Shown one piece after another: positions 37,915 to 46,171 of a stretch of DNA of 64,000 nt. Below the pieces are notes generated by a model. That model searched no databases, was not told where the DNA came from, and saw only the letters and a list, made by a program, of their open reading frames with translations. Source of the stretch: Mucilaginibacter segetis (GTDB lineage Bacteria; Bacteroidota; Bacteroidia; Sphingobacteriales; Sphingobacteriaceae); assembly GCF_016522075.1 (NCBI RefSeq), contig NZ_JAEHFW010000003.1:310001-374000 (forward strand), given 5' to 3'. Numbering within the stretch: the first letter of the stretch is position 1; each line of letters opens with the position of its first letter. Both the position numbers and the translations under genes were made by a program.

Positions 37915-38987
37915 GCAAATTGCGGTTGTAATTGTGTGTCAAAATATTCCTGTAACCAACTCACAAACTCATCATCCATGGGGCGAAGGTCTTTAAATAT
38001 TTTTCCGTATCCTTTGTTTAAAATAAGGCCAAGTTGCTTACCTATGTTTTTCTTATCCTTGCTTAAGGCAGATGTAAACTTATTAAGTTCAATATCTGTT
38101 ATGGTTGTACCCTCCCAAATTTTTTCTACTAATTCACGCACTTCATTACGTACTTGTTGTGGTATATACCCCAGTTTTACCGATACGAAGTTTGACATAT
38201 CCATGCCGTAACTTACAGCTATACCATGTGGTATACGATAATTGGTGAGTGATTCAATAGCATGACCAAATGAGTGGCCGTAGTTAAACACCTGCCGCTC
38301 TTTTTTGTCAAACTCATCAATTTCGATATAGCTTTTTTTGATCTCTAAACTACGGGCAATAATACCTGCAAGTACCTTTTTATCAACCAAAGCCTGTGGA
38401 TAATCTTTTTTAAATCGTCTGAAGTCTTCCTCGCTTGATACGATGAAGTAGTGAAGCATTTCGCCCAGGCCCGATTTCAATTCAGCATCTGAAAGCGTGT
38501 TTAAAAAGTCAGGATTAATAAATATTTTATTGGGAGGGTAAAAACCGCCCACCAAATTTTTATATTCATTAAAATTAATTGACGTTTTGCTGCCTATACA
38601 GCTATCTCCTTGTGCAAGCAGAGACGTCGGGAAGAAATACCAGTCAACCCCGCGGTAAAGAATAGAAGCCATAAAAGCGGTAACATCCTGTGTTATACCG
38701 CCACCAATGGCAATTAGCCGGTGATTTTTACGAAAGCCATTTTCAATAAGATATTGAATTACTGGCATGGCTCCCTGATAACTCTTTTTTGGCTCGGCGG
38801 CATCTATACCAATGTGCTGGAAGCTGGCAAGGGTATCGTTTAGTTCGTCTTTATAAAGTTCCTTTATTTTATTATCAATAATAATAAAATCGCCTTCTTT
38901 TAATTCGTTCTTTAAAACTTCTTTAGTATTATCTATAAAGGCAACTTCATAATCATGAATAATAGATTTTACTTTAAAATTATACAT
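37911..38987 (-). CDS. 3-dehydroquinate synthase-like sugar phosphate cyclase
   Basis: 358 aa NAD- and metal-dependent cyclase of the AroB superfamily. IAIGGGITQD (93-101) binds NAD; D128, K134, K143-N144, K217, R231, N235 match DHQ synthase active-site residues by alignment of motifs. Metal ligands are E176, H238 and H254; H242 is also kept. The Lys three residues after the metal Glu in DHQ synthase is His179 here (GEMLHYF). R231, which binds the substrate carboxylate in DHQ synthase, is kept, pointing to a 3-deoxy-ulosonate phosphate-type substrate instead of sedoheptulose 7-P. Product unknown; not the housekeeping AroB, judging by context. Confidence 0.85.
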   Translation of the reverse strand: MYNFKVKSIIHDYEVAFIDNTKEVLKNELKEGDFIIIDNKIKELYKDELNDTLASFQHIGIDAAEPKKSYQGAMPVIQYLIENGFRKNHRLIAIGGGITQDVTAFMASILYRGVDWYFFPTSLLAQGDSCIGSKTSINFNEYKNLVGGFYPPNKIFINPDFLNTLSDAELKSGLGEMLHYFIVSSEEDFRRFKKDYPQALVDKKVLAGIIARSLEIKKSYIEIDEFDKKERQVFNYGHSFGHAIESLTNYRIPHGIAVSYGMDMSNFVSVKLGYIPQQVRNEVRELVEKIWEGTTITDIELNKFTSALSKDKKNIGKQLGLILNKGYGKIFKDLRPMDDEFVSWLQEYFDTQLQPQFA

Positions 38988-39741
38988 TGGTGTATCCTCC
39001 GTCTATTATTATATTCTGACCGGTTAAGTAACTGTTTAAATCGCTTGATAGGAAAAGAATAAGGTTGGCTATTTCAACAGGTTGGGCAAAACGTTTGGCA
39101 GGTATTATCTGCGTTATTTTTTCAATATCCTCCGGCGTATTGGTTGTTGCGGTAAGTTCTGTCATGGTAAAGCCCGGGCCAACCGCATTCACTAAAATGT
39201 TATCAGCAGCCAACTCAATGGCCAATGTTTTTGTTAACCCCGCAATGGCATATTTAGTAGTGGTATAAAGTGATCTGCCCGGCCGGGTTATCACACTCCA
39301 GATGGAGGTGACATTTACTATTCTGCCATAATTATTGGCTTTCATGAGCTTACTTACCTCACGTGATACTAAATACGGCCCTTTGATATTAACATCGTTT
39401 AAAAAGTTAAAATCGTCAAGGGTGGTTTCTGTATTCAACGCTATTTTATTAACACCGGCATTATTGATCAGAATATCAACTTTACCTATTGCCTTAATTT
39501 TTTCTAAAAAAGCAGCTACAGAAATTTCATCAGCAAAATCCACCTGTAAATAGGCTACTCTGCTATCTGAACTTTCTCCATTCAGCCGGTCTATTTCTTC
39601 CTTCTTTGTCCCGGTAAGAATAACTGACGCTCCGGCGTCAATAAAGCGGTCGGCAATGGCTCTGCCAATACCACGGGTTCCTCCGGTTATTAATGCTGTT
39701 TTTCCTGAAAGATCAATGGCAACACTTGATAAACTGTTCAT
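38980..39741 (-). CDS. SDR family oxidoreductase
   Basis: 253 aa classical short-chain dehydrogenase. GGTRGIGRAIADRF (18-31) is the cofactor loop, NNAGVNKIA the structural motif, and SIWSVITRPGRSLYTTTKYA holds the catalytic Ser, Tyr and Lys. The C-terminus LTGQNIIIDGGYTNV is typical. It overlaps the AroB-like gene by 8 bases, so it probably oxidises or reduces the cyclase product or its precursor. Substrate unknown. Confidence 0.88.
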   Translation of the reverse strand: MNSLSSVAIDLSGKTALITGGTRGIGRAIADRFIDAGASVILTGTKKEEIDRLNGESSDSRVAYLQVDFADEISVAAFLEKIKAIGKVDILINNAGVNKIALNTETTLDDFNFLNDVNIKGPYLVSREVSKLMKANNYGRIVNVTSIWSVITRPGRSLYTTTKYAIAGLTKTLAIELAADNILVNAVGPGFTMTELTATTNTPEDIEKITQIIPAKRFAQPVEIANLILFLSSDLNSYLTGQNIIIDGGYTNV

Positions 39742-39754
39742 TTATATAATGGTA

Positions 39755-40360
39755 TTATTTTTCGGGAATGGCCAAAAACTCCTCGTCTTTAGACAGGTAA
39801 TTCACTATAATGTGATTCAGGATCATATGTACGTCTTCAATCGGACCGTAATCGCCTTTAGGATTTGGCGTATATAATGGCACAGTTGATATTTCATTTA
39901 ATTTACCACCCAAAAAGCCTACAAAAGCTATGGTTTTGCCACCCAATTCATTAGCATACTCTGCTGCTTTTACCAGGTTTGGCGAATTACCGCTTGCTGA
40001 TATAGCAATTAAAACGTCGCCGGCAACAAACTGTCCGCGCATCTGTTCAACAAAAACATCTTCGAAATTATTATCATTACCTATAGCTGTTATCATAGGC
40101 ATGTTATCTGTTAAGGCGACGATTTTGGGACGGAATTTTGAAAAATAACGGACAAAAAATCTAAAATCAGCCTGCATATGTGAAGCTGTTGCTGCACTGC
40201 CGCCGTTACCTACTACGTATATAGTATTGCCACTTTTAAAAGCGTCAATAAAAGTAGTAACCACCTGGCCTAATTTTTCAGGATCAATTTTGTTTAAAAT
40301 GTCGGTTAAACGGCCAACGTAATCCTGTAAGTAGTCTTTTAATAAATCAGTTCTTTCCAT
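39755..40360 (-). CDS. SIS-domain phosphoheptose isomerase-like protein
   Basis: 201 aa SIS-domain protein of the GmhA/DiaA type. VVGNGGSAATASHMQADF (about 52-69) and ISASGNSPNLVKAAEYA (about 119-135) bind the sugar phosphate, and EDVHMILNHII near 180 gives the Glu/His pair used for isomerisation. GmhA turns sedoheptulose 7-P into a heptose 7-P; here it may supply an aldose phosphate for the aldolase or cyclase. It precedes the SDR by 13 bases. Confidence 0.85.
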   Translation of the reverse strand: MERTDLLKDYLQDYVGRLTDILNKIDPEKLGQVVTTFIDAFKSGNTIYVVGNGGSAATASHMQADFRFFVRYFSKFRPKIVALTDNMPMITAIGNDNNFEDVFVEQMRGQFVAGDVLIAISASGNSPNLVKAAEYANELGGKTIAFVGFLGGKLNEISTVPLYTPNPKGDYGPIEDVHMILNHIIVNYLSKDEEFLAIPEK

Positions 40361-40396
40361 GATTGTTTAGTTGTAGTTAAATGAATTTAATGCTGA

Positions 40397-41389
40397 TTAG
40401 AAATCTTTTTGTTCGTAAATTTTATCAATTACTGTCATTAGTTTTAATGCATCAGTAGAGCTGCCGTATATTATCGGCTCATTGTTGGCTATAGAGTCAA
40501 AAAAATGATCCATCTCATAACGCCAGCTATTATTATTAACATATTTGGTAACTACTTCATCCTTCCAGGTTGCAGCAGGGGCAGTAGACCTGTTTCTGGC
40601 AACTGACAATGTTTCTTCTCCGTAAGACATAGTAGATGTAATTATCCCGTTCAATACCATATAGCCTTTTTCCAGGAATATCTCTAATGAGAACAGATGG
40701 CGCCATTGCGACATGGTAGAGTGAAGTGATGCTACTTTACCGGTTGAAGATTCCTTCAATATAACAAAGGCGTTATCTTCAACATCCATTTTCCAGTACA
40801 AATTGGTTACTTCGGCTTTTACTACGTCAAAGTCTCCTGACAGGAAAAGGAACAGATCAAGCATATGTATACCCTGGTCCATCAGGATACCGCCACCGGC
40901 AAGCTCTTTTTTAGCACGCCATTGGTTAAAATAATCTTTTGTTACGCTTTTTCCATAACGGCCTCTTAGCCATAATACTTTACCGTACTCGCCGCTATCA
41001 ATAAGGCGTTTCATGTGTAAAACGCTGTCATGATGCCGATGGTTAAACCCATACATAAGAGTTTTCCCACTTTTTTGCTCGGCTTCCTGTATCTCAATTA
41101 TATCTGCTGCGGTAAAAGCCGGTGGTTTTTCGCAAAAAACGTGTTTACCTGCATTTAGGCCGCGAATGGTAAGCTGTTTGTTTAAAAAATTAGGAGTACA
41201 TACTATAAGTACATCAATCTCCGGATTGTTAATGATATCATCATGGCTTACATTAGGTATTCCGTCAACCTCAGCTCCTACATTTGGTTCTGATATAGCT
41301 ACTACTGTTCCTTTTTTAATTTCTTCAATAGCGGTACGGCGGGTTTTTCCCATAACACCATAACCGATTATGCCAATTTTGTAATTCAT
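40397..41389 (-). CDS. Gfo/Idh/MocA family oxidoreductase
   Basis: 330 aa NAD(P)-dependent sugar or cyclitol dehydrogenase. GIIGYGVMGKTRR at the N-terminus binds the dinucleotide, HVFCEKPPAFT near residue 90 has the conserved EKP lysine, and AGGGILMDQGIHMLDLF carries the catalytic Asp/His. Members oxidise inositol, glucose or UDP-sugars. The place in an operon with a carbocycle-forming enzyme is suggestive of a cyclitol-like substrate, but this is inference. It is separated by 36 bases from the isomerase gene. Confidence 0.88.
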   Translation of the reverse strand: MNYKIGIIGYGVMGKTRRTAIEEIKKGTVVAISEPNVGAEVDGIPNVSHDDIINNPEIDVLIVCTPNFLNKQLTIRGLNAGKHVFCEKPPAFTAADIIEIQEAEQKSGKTLMYGFNHRHHDSVLHMKRLIDSGEYGKVLWLRGRYGKSVTKDYFNQWRAKKELAGGGILMDQGIHMLDLFLFLSGDFDVVKAEVTNLYWKMDVEDNAFVILKESSTGKVASLHSTMSQWRHLFSLEIFLEKGYMVLNGIITSTMSYGEETLSVARNRSTAPAATWKDEVVTKYVNNNSWRYEMDHFFDSIANNEPIIYGSSTDALKLMTVIDKIYEQKDF

Positions 41390-41401
41390 TTATATAGTGA
41401 T

Positions 41402-42319
41402 TTAGTTTAAGGCTTCAAGAAGATTATTAACCGCATCAATTTCCATTAATAATTTGCCCTCTTCGGCATATGAACCAATATGCGGGGTTAAAATAACGTT
41501 ATCAAGATCGCAAAACGGCCCGTTATAAGGCTCCTCAACAAAAACATCTATTGCAGCTGCAGCTATTTTTTTAGATGAAAGCGCAGTATATAAAGCTTCT
41601 TCATCAACAATACCGCCGCGAGATATATTAATGAGGTAACTACCTGTTGTTACTTTTTCCAACTCAGCTGCACCAATTACCGGCGATTTATCCTCGTTGC
41701 CCGGTACGTGTAAGCTAATAATGTCAGCAGTTTTTAACACCGTCTCAAAATCAACCAGTTTAACACCGGTTTGTGTTGCCCATTCAGTATTAGGGTAGGG
41801 ATCATAACCAATAACCGGATTACCTATTCCCCTGAAAAGTTCGGCTACTAAACGGCCAATTCGGCCAAGGCCAATTATGCCGATGGTTTTATCAAGTATG
41901 AGATTACCGGTTTGCTTTTTCCACTCGCGGTTTTTTAAAGCGGCATCTGCCTGGGGTATTCTTCTTAACAGTGAGAGTGTCATCGCTAAGGTTAATTCAG
42001 CTACTGCGCGTGTAGGACCGTCCGGGGTATTTTTCACAATAATACCCTTTTGTTTGGCATATTCCAGATCCACACTATCCATCCCTATTCCTACGCGACT
42101 TATTACTTTCAAATTTGGCAGAGCATCCATTACACGTGCAGTTAAGGGCTCAACACCGGCTACAATACCTACGCATTCTTTTGCTATTTCTATCACTTCA
42201 TCTTCGGTTAATTTTCTGCCGTACGGGTTATTTATAACTTCATAACCTGAAGCCATTAGCAGATCAAAAGGTTTAGATGATATTTGGCCAAAAGAAGATG
42301 GGGAGGTAAGTACTTTCAT
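41402..42319 (-). CDS. D-2-hydroxyacid dehydrogenase (phosphoglycerate dehydrogenase-like)
   Basis: 305 aa D-isomer-specific 2-hydroxyacid dehydrogenase. GIIGLGRIGRLVAELFRG binds NAD; the catalytic set is present: Arg in LINISRGGIVDEEAL, Glu in IDVFVEEPY, His in LTPHIGSY. It lacks the C-terminal ACT domain of long PGDHs. As first gene of the operon it could supply or use a 2-keto acid linked to the aldolase. A leading promoter should lie in 42320-42540, downstream of the wzc terminator. Confidence 0.88.
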   Translation of the reverse strand: MKVLTSPSSFGQISSKPFDLLMASGYEVINNPYGRKLTEDEVIEIAKECVGIVAGVEPLTARVMDALPNLKVISRVGIGMDSVDLEYAKQKGIIVKNTPDGPTRAVAELTLAMTLSLLRRIPQADAALKNREWKKQTGNLILDKTIGIIGLGRIGRLVAELFRGIGNPVIGYDPYPNTEWATQTGVKLVDFETVLKTADIISLHVPGNEDKSPVIGAAELEKVTTGSYLINISRGGIVDEEALYTALSSKKIAAAAIDVFVEEPYNGPFCDLDNVILTPHIGSYAEEGKLLMEIDAVNNLLEALN

Positions 42320-42540
42320 GTAAATATTATTATATATTAAGTCTGTATTTATTAAAGTAATTAGTCTTCTGCGAAAATATTAAAAATATTGTAATAAACT
42401 GTTAATAACATAATACTTTTATGTTATAATATTTGTATAAAACTTTCATATATAAATGATTGTTTTATTGGAGAAGTTAGTAAATTTTAACACACAGTTA
42501 AATGCTTTTTTAAATTTACAGAATAATATCCAACGGGTTC

Positions 42541-42585
42541 AAAAAATGCACATTAAATTAATAACTATTAATTTAACGTGCATTT
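42541..42585 (-). terminator. Strong rho-independent terminator after wzc
   Basis: Arms at 42544-42561 and 42568-42585 are 18 bases each with a 6-base loop. The single mismatch on the + strand becomes a G-U pair in - strand RNA, and the stem is followed on that strand by T residues (A-run 42541-42546). It starts 31 bases beyond the wzc stop, so wza-wzc form their own transcript, separate from the sugar operon beginning at 42319. Confidence 0.78.
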
Positions 42586-42615
42586 AATTTAAGTTGATTA
42601 TTTCCGATTTTACTT

Positions 42616-45024
42616 TTAAAATCTCCTTAGGAAACCTCTTAATACACTGCCAAAGCTTTCCTTTTCTTTTTCAGTGTAGGTGTTATACGAGCTATAGTAG
42701 CTATTGCTGTATCCGTAACCATAATTAAACTTATCGCGTTTTATACCATTGAACACAATGGTAAATTTAGGGAATCTGTTTGAGGTGTCAACTTCGTTTA
42801 TGAACTCAAGTTCATCTTTAAGAGTATGACCTTGCCTTACCATATATACAGAGGCATCTGTAGTACGTGCAATAATTAAAGCATCGGTAACTAAATGTAT
42901 TGGAGGGGAGTCAATAATTACATCATCGTAACGTTCACGAAGTGAACTGATTAATTGATCCAGTTTGTCCTTTTCTAATAATTCTGAAGGGTTTGGCTCA
43001 ATTTGGCCGCTACTTAATACATCTAAGCCAGGAATTCCGGATGGCTGAATAAGTTGATCTAAATTGGTGTTTCTTTCTGTTAAGTAATCAGAAATACCTT
43101 CATGTTCCGGCGATAAATTAAACACACCGGAAATTTTAGGTTTACGAAGGTCCATCTCTAAAATGATGGTTTTTCTGGATGCATATGCCAACGTAACGGA
43201 TAAATTAGAGCTTACAAAGCTTTTACCCTCACTACCAATACTTGATGTAAATAAAGTTACCCTGCCACTATCATTTGTACCATGCAGGTGCGAAAGATTG
43301 GTACGTAATACCCGGAATTGCTCCCCAATTGCAAATTTTCCACGACCCTGTGAAACCACAATAGGTTCGGTATCTTCCTGGTATGATAGTTCGCCCAATA
43401 TAGGTACTTTAACGGCATCTTCAATTTGCTTACGATTGCTTATGCGTTCGTTTAAACTTTCACGTGCATATAATAATCCCACAGGTGCACCTAAACCCAG
43501 TATTAAGGCCAGTGCATATACAATAGAAGGTTTTGGCCACTTTGCTTTGCCAGCGTGTGCATCATCAACAATTTCAGCGTCAGATACAGTTGAGGCATAT
43601 CGCAAAGCTATTTGTTCGCGTTTTTCTAATAAAAATGTATATATCTTTTCTTTACTTTCCTGGTTTCTTTTCATTGCAGTATATGCCCGATCTTGTTCAG
43701 GTATTTTCTTCAAACCCGATTGTATGCCGGCATCAAATGATTGCATTTGCTTTTTTATAGCCAATTGTGAAGCTTTTAACGCAGCTACTTTCTCTTTGAA
43801 TGCTTTTTGTAAAGTTTGTATTTGTTCATTTATAGGATCAAACATTGGGTTGCCCGGCGGAACGGTAGCAAGTAACTGCGTTCTTTTTACTTCCAGGTCG
43901 GTTAACTTATCATATAAAGCCATTAAACTAGGATCGGATAGGTAAGCGCTTGTTGGTGGAAGCGAGCTTATTTTGCCGCCCGACTGGGCAATAGATTTTT
44001 CAATGCCTTCTAATATTCTCAATTGAATTTCGGCTTCATTCAATGCTTTAATATTTGCCTGTCGAATGTCTCTGAAACCTTGTCCCTGTGAGGCAATATC
44101 GGTCATCCCCTGATTACTTTTATACTCCTGGATTTCTTTTTCATCAACTGTAAGGTCCTTTTTTAAGGAATCGAGCCTCAGTGTAATAAAATCAATTGCT
44201 TTTTGAGCATCCTTGTTTTTATCTGAAAGAGCATCCAATTTGTATTGTGCCATCAATTCATTCAATATATCCTTACCGCGTTCTGGCACTTCATCTGACG
44301 TGGATAAATTAACAAAAGGAGCATCTTTATTTTCCAGTTCAACCTTTATTTTACTTTGATAACTATCTGCTACCTGGTCGGGATCCTGGATAACAACATT
44401 AATTGATGATCCTATATAGTTACTTATATCCGCAGTTGGCAACAATTGCCAGCTTCCAAAATCGCTTTTTATGGGTGTGCCATATTTGAAATCTTTATTA
44501 CCGTTCTGATCATCAACCAAGGTAAAAGCGTTTGTGCTTTTAATTAATATTTCGAGTTTTACACCTTTACCGTCAATACTTCCATTCTTTTTTATAAACT
44601 GAAAATTTACGGGAGACTTTTTATAAAGATCTTCAGATTTTGAACCATCTTTTGATGTATAATTTACCCATAATTGCAAATCATTTACTACTTTATACAT
44701 TAGTTTTTTTGATTGCATTACCTCTATCTCATTTTCTACAATAACAGGCGTGCTAATTGGATCTAACTGTTGTTCTGTTCCGCTTTTATTAATAACGGTA
44801 CCTTCTGAACTTGTAGGTCCTTTAAATTCAAGCGTAGCTAATATAGGATACACCGGGTTGGTAATTTTAAGGTAAAAAAAGGCCGCAATTATAAATGCAA
44901 CAACACATACCAAAAATAGGGGCCAGTGAAAAAGGTATTTTTTAACAAGATAATTTCCGGAAGTAGATTCCCCTTCAGATGCAGGTAGTGTGAAGGTTGT
45001 TAGTTGAGTAGTTTGCTTGCTCAT
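42616..45024 (-). CDS. wzc: Polysaccharide copolymerase / BY-kinase (Wzc-like)
   Basis: 802 aa inner-membrane protein controlling EPS chain length and export. Residues 30-50 and about 500-520 are membrane spans flanking a long periplasmic Wzz-type coiled-coil region; the GNVR-like segment is before the second span. The cytoplasmic BY-kinase has Walker A GSEGKS at 597-602, Walker A' LEMDLRKP with Asp625 and Walker B VIIDSPP with Asp705. The C-terminus has seven tyrosines between 768 and 783, the autophosphorylation cluster. It is 18 bases from wza. Confidence 0.95.
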   Translation of the reverse strand: MSKQTTQLTTFTLPASEGESTSGNYLVKKYLFHWPLFLVCVVAFIIAAFFYLKITNPVYPILATLEFKGPTSSEGTVINKSGTEQQLDPISTPVIVENEIEVMQSKKLMYKVVNDLQLWVNYTSKDGSKSEDLYKKSPVNFQFIKKNGSIDGKGVKLEILIKSTNAFTLVDDQNGNKDFKYGTPIKSDFGSWQLLPTADISNYIGSSINVVIQDPDQVADSYQSKIKVELENKDAPFVNLSTSDEVPERGKDILNELMAQYKLDALSDKNKDAQKAIDFITLRLDSLKKDLTVDEKEIQEYKSNQGMTDIASQGQGFRDIRQANIKALNEAEIQLRILEGIEKSIAQSGGKISSLPPTSAYLSDPSLMALYDKLTDLEVKRTQLLATVPPGNPMFDPINEQIQTLQKAFKEKVAALKASQLAIKKQMQSFDAGIQSGLKKIPEQDRAYTAMKRNQESKEKIYTFLLEKREQIALRYASTVSDAEIVDDAHAGKAKWPKPSIVYALALILGLGAPVGLLYARESLNERISNRKQIEDAVKVPILGELSYQEDTEPIVVSQGRGKFAIGEQFRVLRTNLSHLHGTNDSGRVTLFTSSIGSEGKSFVSSNLSVTLAYASRKTIILEMDLRKPKISGVFNLSPEHEGISDYLTERNTNLDQLIQPSGIPGLDVLSSGQIEPNPSELLEKDKLDQLISSLRERYDDVIIDSPPIHLVTDALIIARTTDASVYMVRQGHTLKDELEFINEVDTSNRFPKFTIVFNGIKRDKFNYGYGYSNSYYSSYNTYTEKEKESFGSVLRGFLRRF

Positions 45025-45042
45025 AGAAAAAAAATGAATAAA

Positions 45043-45819
45043 TTATCTGGTTATAAGAATAGCAATAACGGACATCAATGAAACAATTATACTTGCTTTC
45101 TGAAAAGTTGTTCCGTCATTTTCAACTCTTGAGTGATTGGGCTGTACATAAATAACATCCCGATTTTTTAAGTAGTAATAAGGAGAGTTAAAAATATCTT
45201 TCTTAGTAAGGTCAAAGGGGATGTATGTGCGTTTACCGTCAATCTCCCTTATTAATAATATTTTACGAATACCTGTAACATTTAGGTCGCCTGCTAATGA
45301 AAGAGCCTCAGGTACAGTAATGCGTTCATTATATACATTAAAGGTGTTCGGGCTTTTTACATCGCCTAATACAGATATCCTGAAATTTTGAATACGGGTA
45401 TCCACCTTTGGCTGACTTAAATAAGGGGTAAGTTTTTTCTCGAGCAATTCGGATGTCTGTAAAGTAGTTAAGCCTTTTACGTTAACTGCTCCTACCATAG
45501 GTAGGTGTATGTCTCCGTTCATGTCAACCAAATAACCTATTACCGCATTTTCTTCGCTTTTATCCAAATTGTTATTTCCGTTTGGTCGTTCTAAATTGTA
45601 ATTGAACATTGCTGACGCGTCCGGATTAAGACTGGTGAAATGTATGCCCAGTAAATCATTTGGCTGAATTGTCAACTGTGTAAAATTCTCAATATTTTCT
45701 GTGTTGATGCTGTCTTTTGAAATGTCCTGAAAATAAGGGACATCTTTATATGCAGTACAGGAAAAGTTAAAAAATATAACTGCAACAAAAAGCAGCGTTA
45801 ATAAATGTTTCAATTTCAT
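45043..45819 (-). CDS. wza: Outer-membrane polysaccharide export lipoprotein (Wza-like)
   Basis: 258 aa. A signal peptide ends at a lipobox-like FNFSC with Cys21. The Poly_export domain covers residues 50-150 (LTIQPNDLLGIHFTSLNPDAS, GYLVDMNGDIHLPMVGAVNVKGLT) and an SLBB domain follows (ISVLGDVKSPNTFNVYNERITVPEALSLAGD, no span over 20 shown as one motif). One hydrophobic segment at the C-terminus (SIIVSLMSVIAILI) fits Bacteroidota Wza-like proteins. First gene of the wza-wzc unit; a -7 box candidate lies at 45885-45878. Confidence 0.93.
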   Translation of the reverse strand: MKLKHLLTLLFVAVIFFNFSCTAYKDVPYFQDISKDSINTENIENFTQLTIQPNDLLGIHFTSLNPDASAMFNYNLERPNGNNNLDKSEENAVIGYLVDMNGDIHLPMVGAVNVKGLTTLQTSELLEKKLTPYLSQPKVDTRIQNFRISVLGDVKSPNTFNVYNERITVPEALSLAGDLNVTGIRKILLIREIDGKRTYIPFDLTKKDIFNSPYYYLKNRDVIYVQPNHSRVENDGTTFQKASIIVSLMSVIAILITR

Positions 45820-46171
45820 ATTACGTTATTTGATTTATAAGGGGGCATTAAGACATAAAATTTGCTGTAATCATAAACAAAGTTATATTTTGAAAACTAT
45901 CTATGTTTTTACTTAAGTTTAATGATGAAATTTGAGAAAACTAAACGTATGCGTGAGGAATGTTATTATTATCGCAATAGACGTTTTTTTTGTCAGCATA
46001 AATCTGATTTTGTACTTTTTTATCATGCGAAAATAATAAAAAATATCATTTGGTAAATTTTAAAAGATTTAATTTGCATAAATTATATTTTTAAGAGTAT
46101 AACATTTACGAATTTTTAATTTTAAAAGTTTTTAATATTCGCTGAATATATCCTCCACTACACCTTAAAAC
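45820..46171. other. Intergenic region between divergent wza and YdjC-like genes
   Basis: 352 bases, AT-rich, with no open frame worth reporting. It must hold promoters for both directions. On the - strand TAACTTTG at 45885-45878 is an exact -7 box for wza. Nothing comparable is clear for the + strand gene, and I see no riboswitch-like structure. Confidence 0.6.
45878..45885 (-). promoter_or_regulatory. Candidate -7 box (TAACTTTG) for wza-wzc
   Basis: Read on the - strand, 45885-45878 is TAACTTTG, an exact match to the Bacteroidota -7 consensus. It lies 59 bases upstream of the wza start codon. A TTTG element at the usual -33 spacing is not seen, so confidence is moderate. Confidence 0.4.

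Noticed and set aside
37911..38987. Housekeeping AroB of the shikimate pathway.
   Set aside because: The Lys to His change at the active site and the location in a sugar operon argue against it, although a search for another aroB in the genome is needed to be sure.
43163..43945. A long open frame on + opposite the wzc gene.
   Set aside because: It is the antisense shadow of the conserved Wzc coiled-coil and kinase regions and has no recognisable domain.
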